From the NCBI RefSeq assembly GCF_001949145.1, contig NW_019091378.1, positions 257,846 to 321,845 on the forward strand: DNA of 64,000 nt. Direction: 5' to 3'. The notes below the pieces were generated by a model, which worked only from the letters and a program-made list of their open reading frames with translations, searched no databases and was not told the origin of the DNA. The position numbers and the translations under genes are program-made. Source of the DNA: Acanthaster planci (Eukaryota > Echinodermata > Asteroidea > Valvatida > Acanthasteridae). Below, one piece after another: positions 62,639-64,000 of the stretch (positions within the stretch are counted from its first letter, which is position 1; every line of letters starts with the position of its first letter).

Positions 62639-64000
62639 CAGTCAAAGAAAGGAAAAAAACAATTTTGAAAAGCCATAAATAAATATGCCATTCTGAATTC
62701 CGAATACATATTACAGATGTACATCAATACCATGAACATCGACCTCTATATACAGTCACATGGCGCCCCCCCCCTTTTCAAATTGTCGCGACTGGGTATC
62801 CCCATCTTTCTCAATCCACCATCCCCCCGATTAATTCCAGCACAAATTTACGCTACCGATATTAGGATCCAGCTAATAAACTGGTAAAAATGTACTGCCC
62901 CTTGTGGTATAGGTTCTGGATAATGTAGTAACAGCATGTAACGTACATGTGTGTACATGTACATGTACACACATGTACGAGGGGTTTAATGGTAGAATTT
63001 TAAATTAGTTTCTTGAATTTTGGCGGCATGGAGGGGGGGTCAATCACCTATAGTAGATCCGCCAATGGCGACAGGTGATTGCTGTGTCATGTTTTACTTT
63101 CCTACATCCTAGCTTTTGATGTTTACAAAATGATGCCTTATCATGTAGTCATGGTGGGAGCTGTGCCTCTTCTTGTTTTGAAATGAATACTGACTGTCGT
63201 CACGTGGCCGAGTTCCTGAAATGCATAGGCATCTCTTACTGGGGGGCGCGTGGAGGTGCGGGGATAATGGAAGAGACGGGACCATTTCTTAAAAAGTTGT
63301 ACACTATTTTGAAGTTGTATTCAAACTTGAAAAAGCAATTTTTAAAGACAGTATCTACAGGTTTTTCCCCCCAAGTGTGAGTAATGCGTGCAGATGGAGT
63401 CAACATTTTGCACGATAATAATGTGGTACATGTACATTATAATGAGGCAAGCGAAGAATAACCTTTCACTAAGAAAAACAACCAACACAACCTAGAAGCA
63501 CTGCTTGCAAATGTGCATCCGGTAAATTGTGATGGCTTCCATAATCTCAACTGTTTTTGAACACACTGTGGATGTTGCCCACCGATTCAAATCTTCCCAC
63601 TTTGGGGACCTAGATTCCCGCTCTAAAAAATCCCTTGAAACATTGTTCTGCGACTTCCATAGTTGATTCCAGCGATATCTTTAATGCGGCACTGCCTTTA
63701 CTAGCATTAACAATCCAAAAAAGTTCAGTGATGTGAGGGCACTGCAAATTCAACTTAAAACCACAACAGCCAAAGGCTACACCGTTTTTTTCGTCTAACA
63801 GAATTTTGTAAACGTGAAACTTCCGGCCGACAATTCAAGCATCCTCGTGTCCCATTTAAACGAATAGGAGCCAATTCTAAAAGTGGAATTTACACAAAAC
63901 AATAATTATTTGTGGCGACAGAGTCTTTGAAATATGGAATGAGTAACCTTCGATGCACAAAGGAGTAATAAAACAGGGATTAGATGGAAAGATATCCGGC
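62639..64000. other. Intergenic region to the right edge
   Basis: Holds the long TACATGTA palindrome at 62942-62980 and homopolymer C/G runs. No exon supported. Confidence 0.45.
62942..62980. repeat. Extended TACATGTA palindrome
   Basis: CGTACATGTGTGTACATGTA then CATGTACACACATGTACG forms a near-perfect long palindrome about 38 bp across with no real loop. Confidence 0.75.

Noticed and set aside
1-64000. CRISPR arrays, operons, Shine-Dalgarno sites, rRNA genes
   Set aside because: None seen; the window is spliced eukaryotic sequence.

Overview
This is eukaryotic nuclear DNA. The genes are split by GT-AG introns (and one GC-AG intron), intergenic distances are long, and there are many small non-autonomous repeats. 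Gene content (a CNGA-type channel, FPGT, MGAT4) and exon style fit a metazoan. The dense TACATGTA palindromes and a foldback element resembling the TU elements of sea urchins suggest a marine invertebrate deuterostome, most likely an echinoderm. The taxon is inference; no rRNA or mitochondrial marker is present.

Three genes can be reconstructed by splicing. (1) Minus strand, 12406 down to 5707: the first three coding exons of an MGAT4-like N-acetylglucosaminyltransferase (Golgi, N-glycan branching). They give the signal anchor, the coiled-coil stem and the start of the GT54 domain; the catalytic exons are not in the window and should lie left of base 1. Each exon is too short to stand out as a long ORF. 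(2) Plus strand, 27368-37733: a complete cyclic-nucleotide-gated channel alpha subunit (CNGA type, 734 aa, three coding exons). (3) Plus strand, 46924-49719: a complete fucose-1-phosphate guanylyltransferase (FPGT, 605 aa, three coding exons), whose second intron appears to use a GC donor.

Layout: 1-12.4 kb holds the MGAT4-like gene, a very high density of TACATGTA, a degenerate THAP-domain ORF, a LINE relic, a 33-bp dyad minisatellite, a 147-bp tandem duplication, two hairpin/MITE-like elements and a 675-bp foldback transposon with a perfect 9-bp target duplication. 12.4-27.4 kb is a long divergent intergenic region between MGAT4 and CNGA with almost no TACATGTA. 27.4-37.7 kb is CNGA. 37.7-46.9 kb is intergenic with a MITE-like palindrome and one arm of a 1.35-kb inverted repeat. 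46.9-49.7 kb is FPGT. 49.7-64 kb is intergenic with a TA-flanked MITE, a CR1/L2-type LINE fragment, the second arm of the inverted repeat, and an unassigned minus-strand ORF.

The genes do not form a functional cluster. FPGT makes GDP-fucose in the salvage route and MGAT4 branches N-glycans, so both serve glycosylation, but they are 34 kb apart and this is probably coincidence. The most unusual items are the foldback element, the GC-AG intron of FPGT, the inverted 1.35-kb repeats that bracket FPGT, and the sharp TACATGTA-rich/poor boundary near 12.2 kb. I found no wholly new biological system that I could defend.
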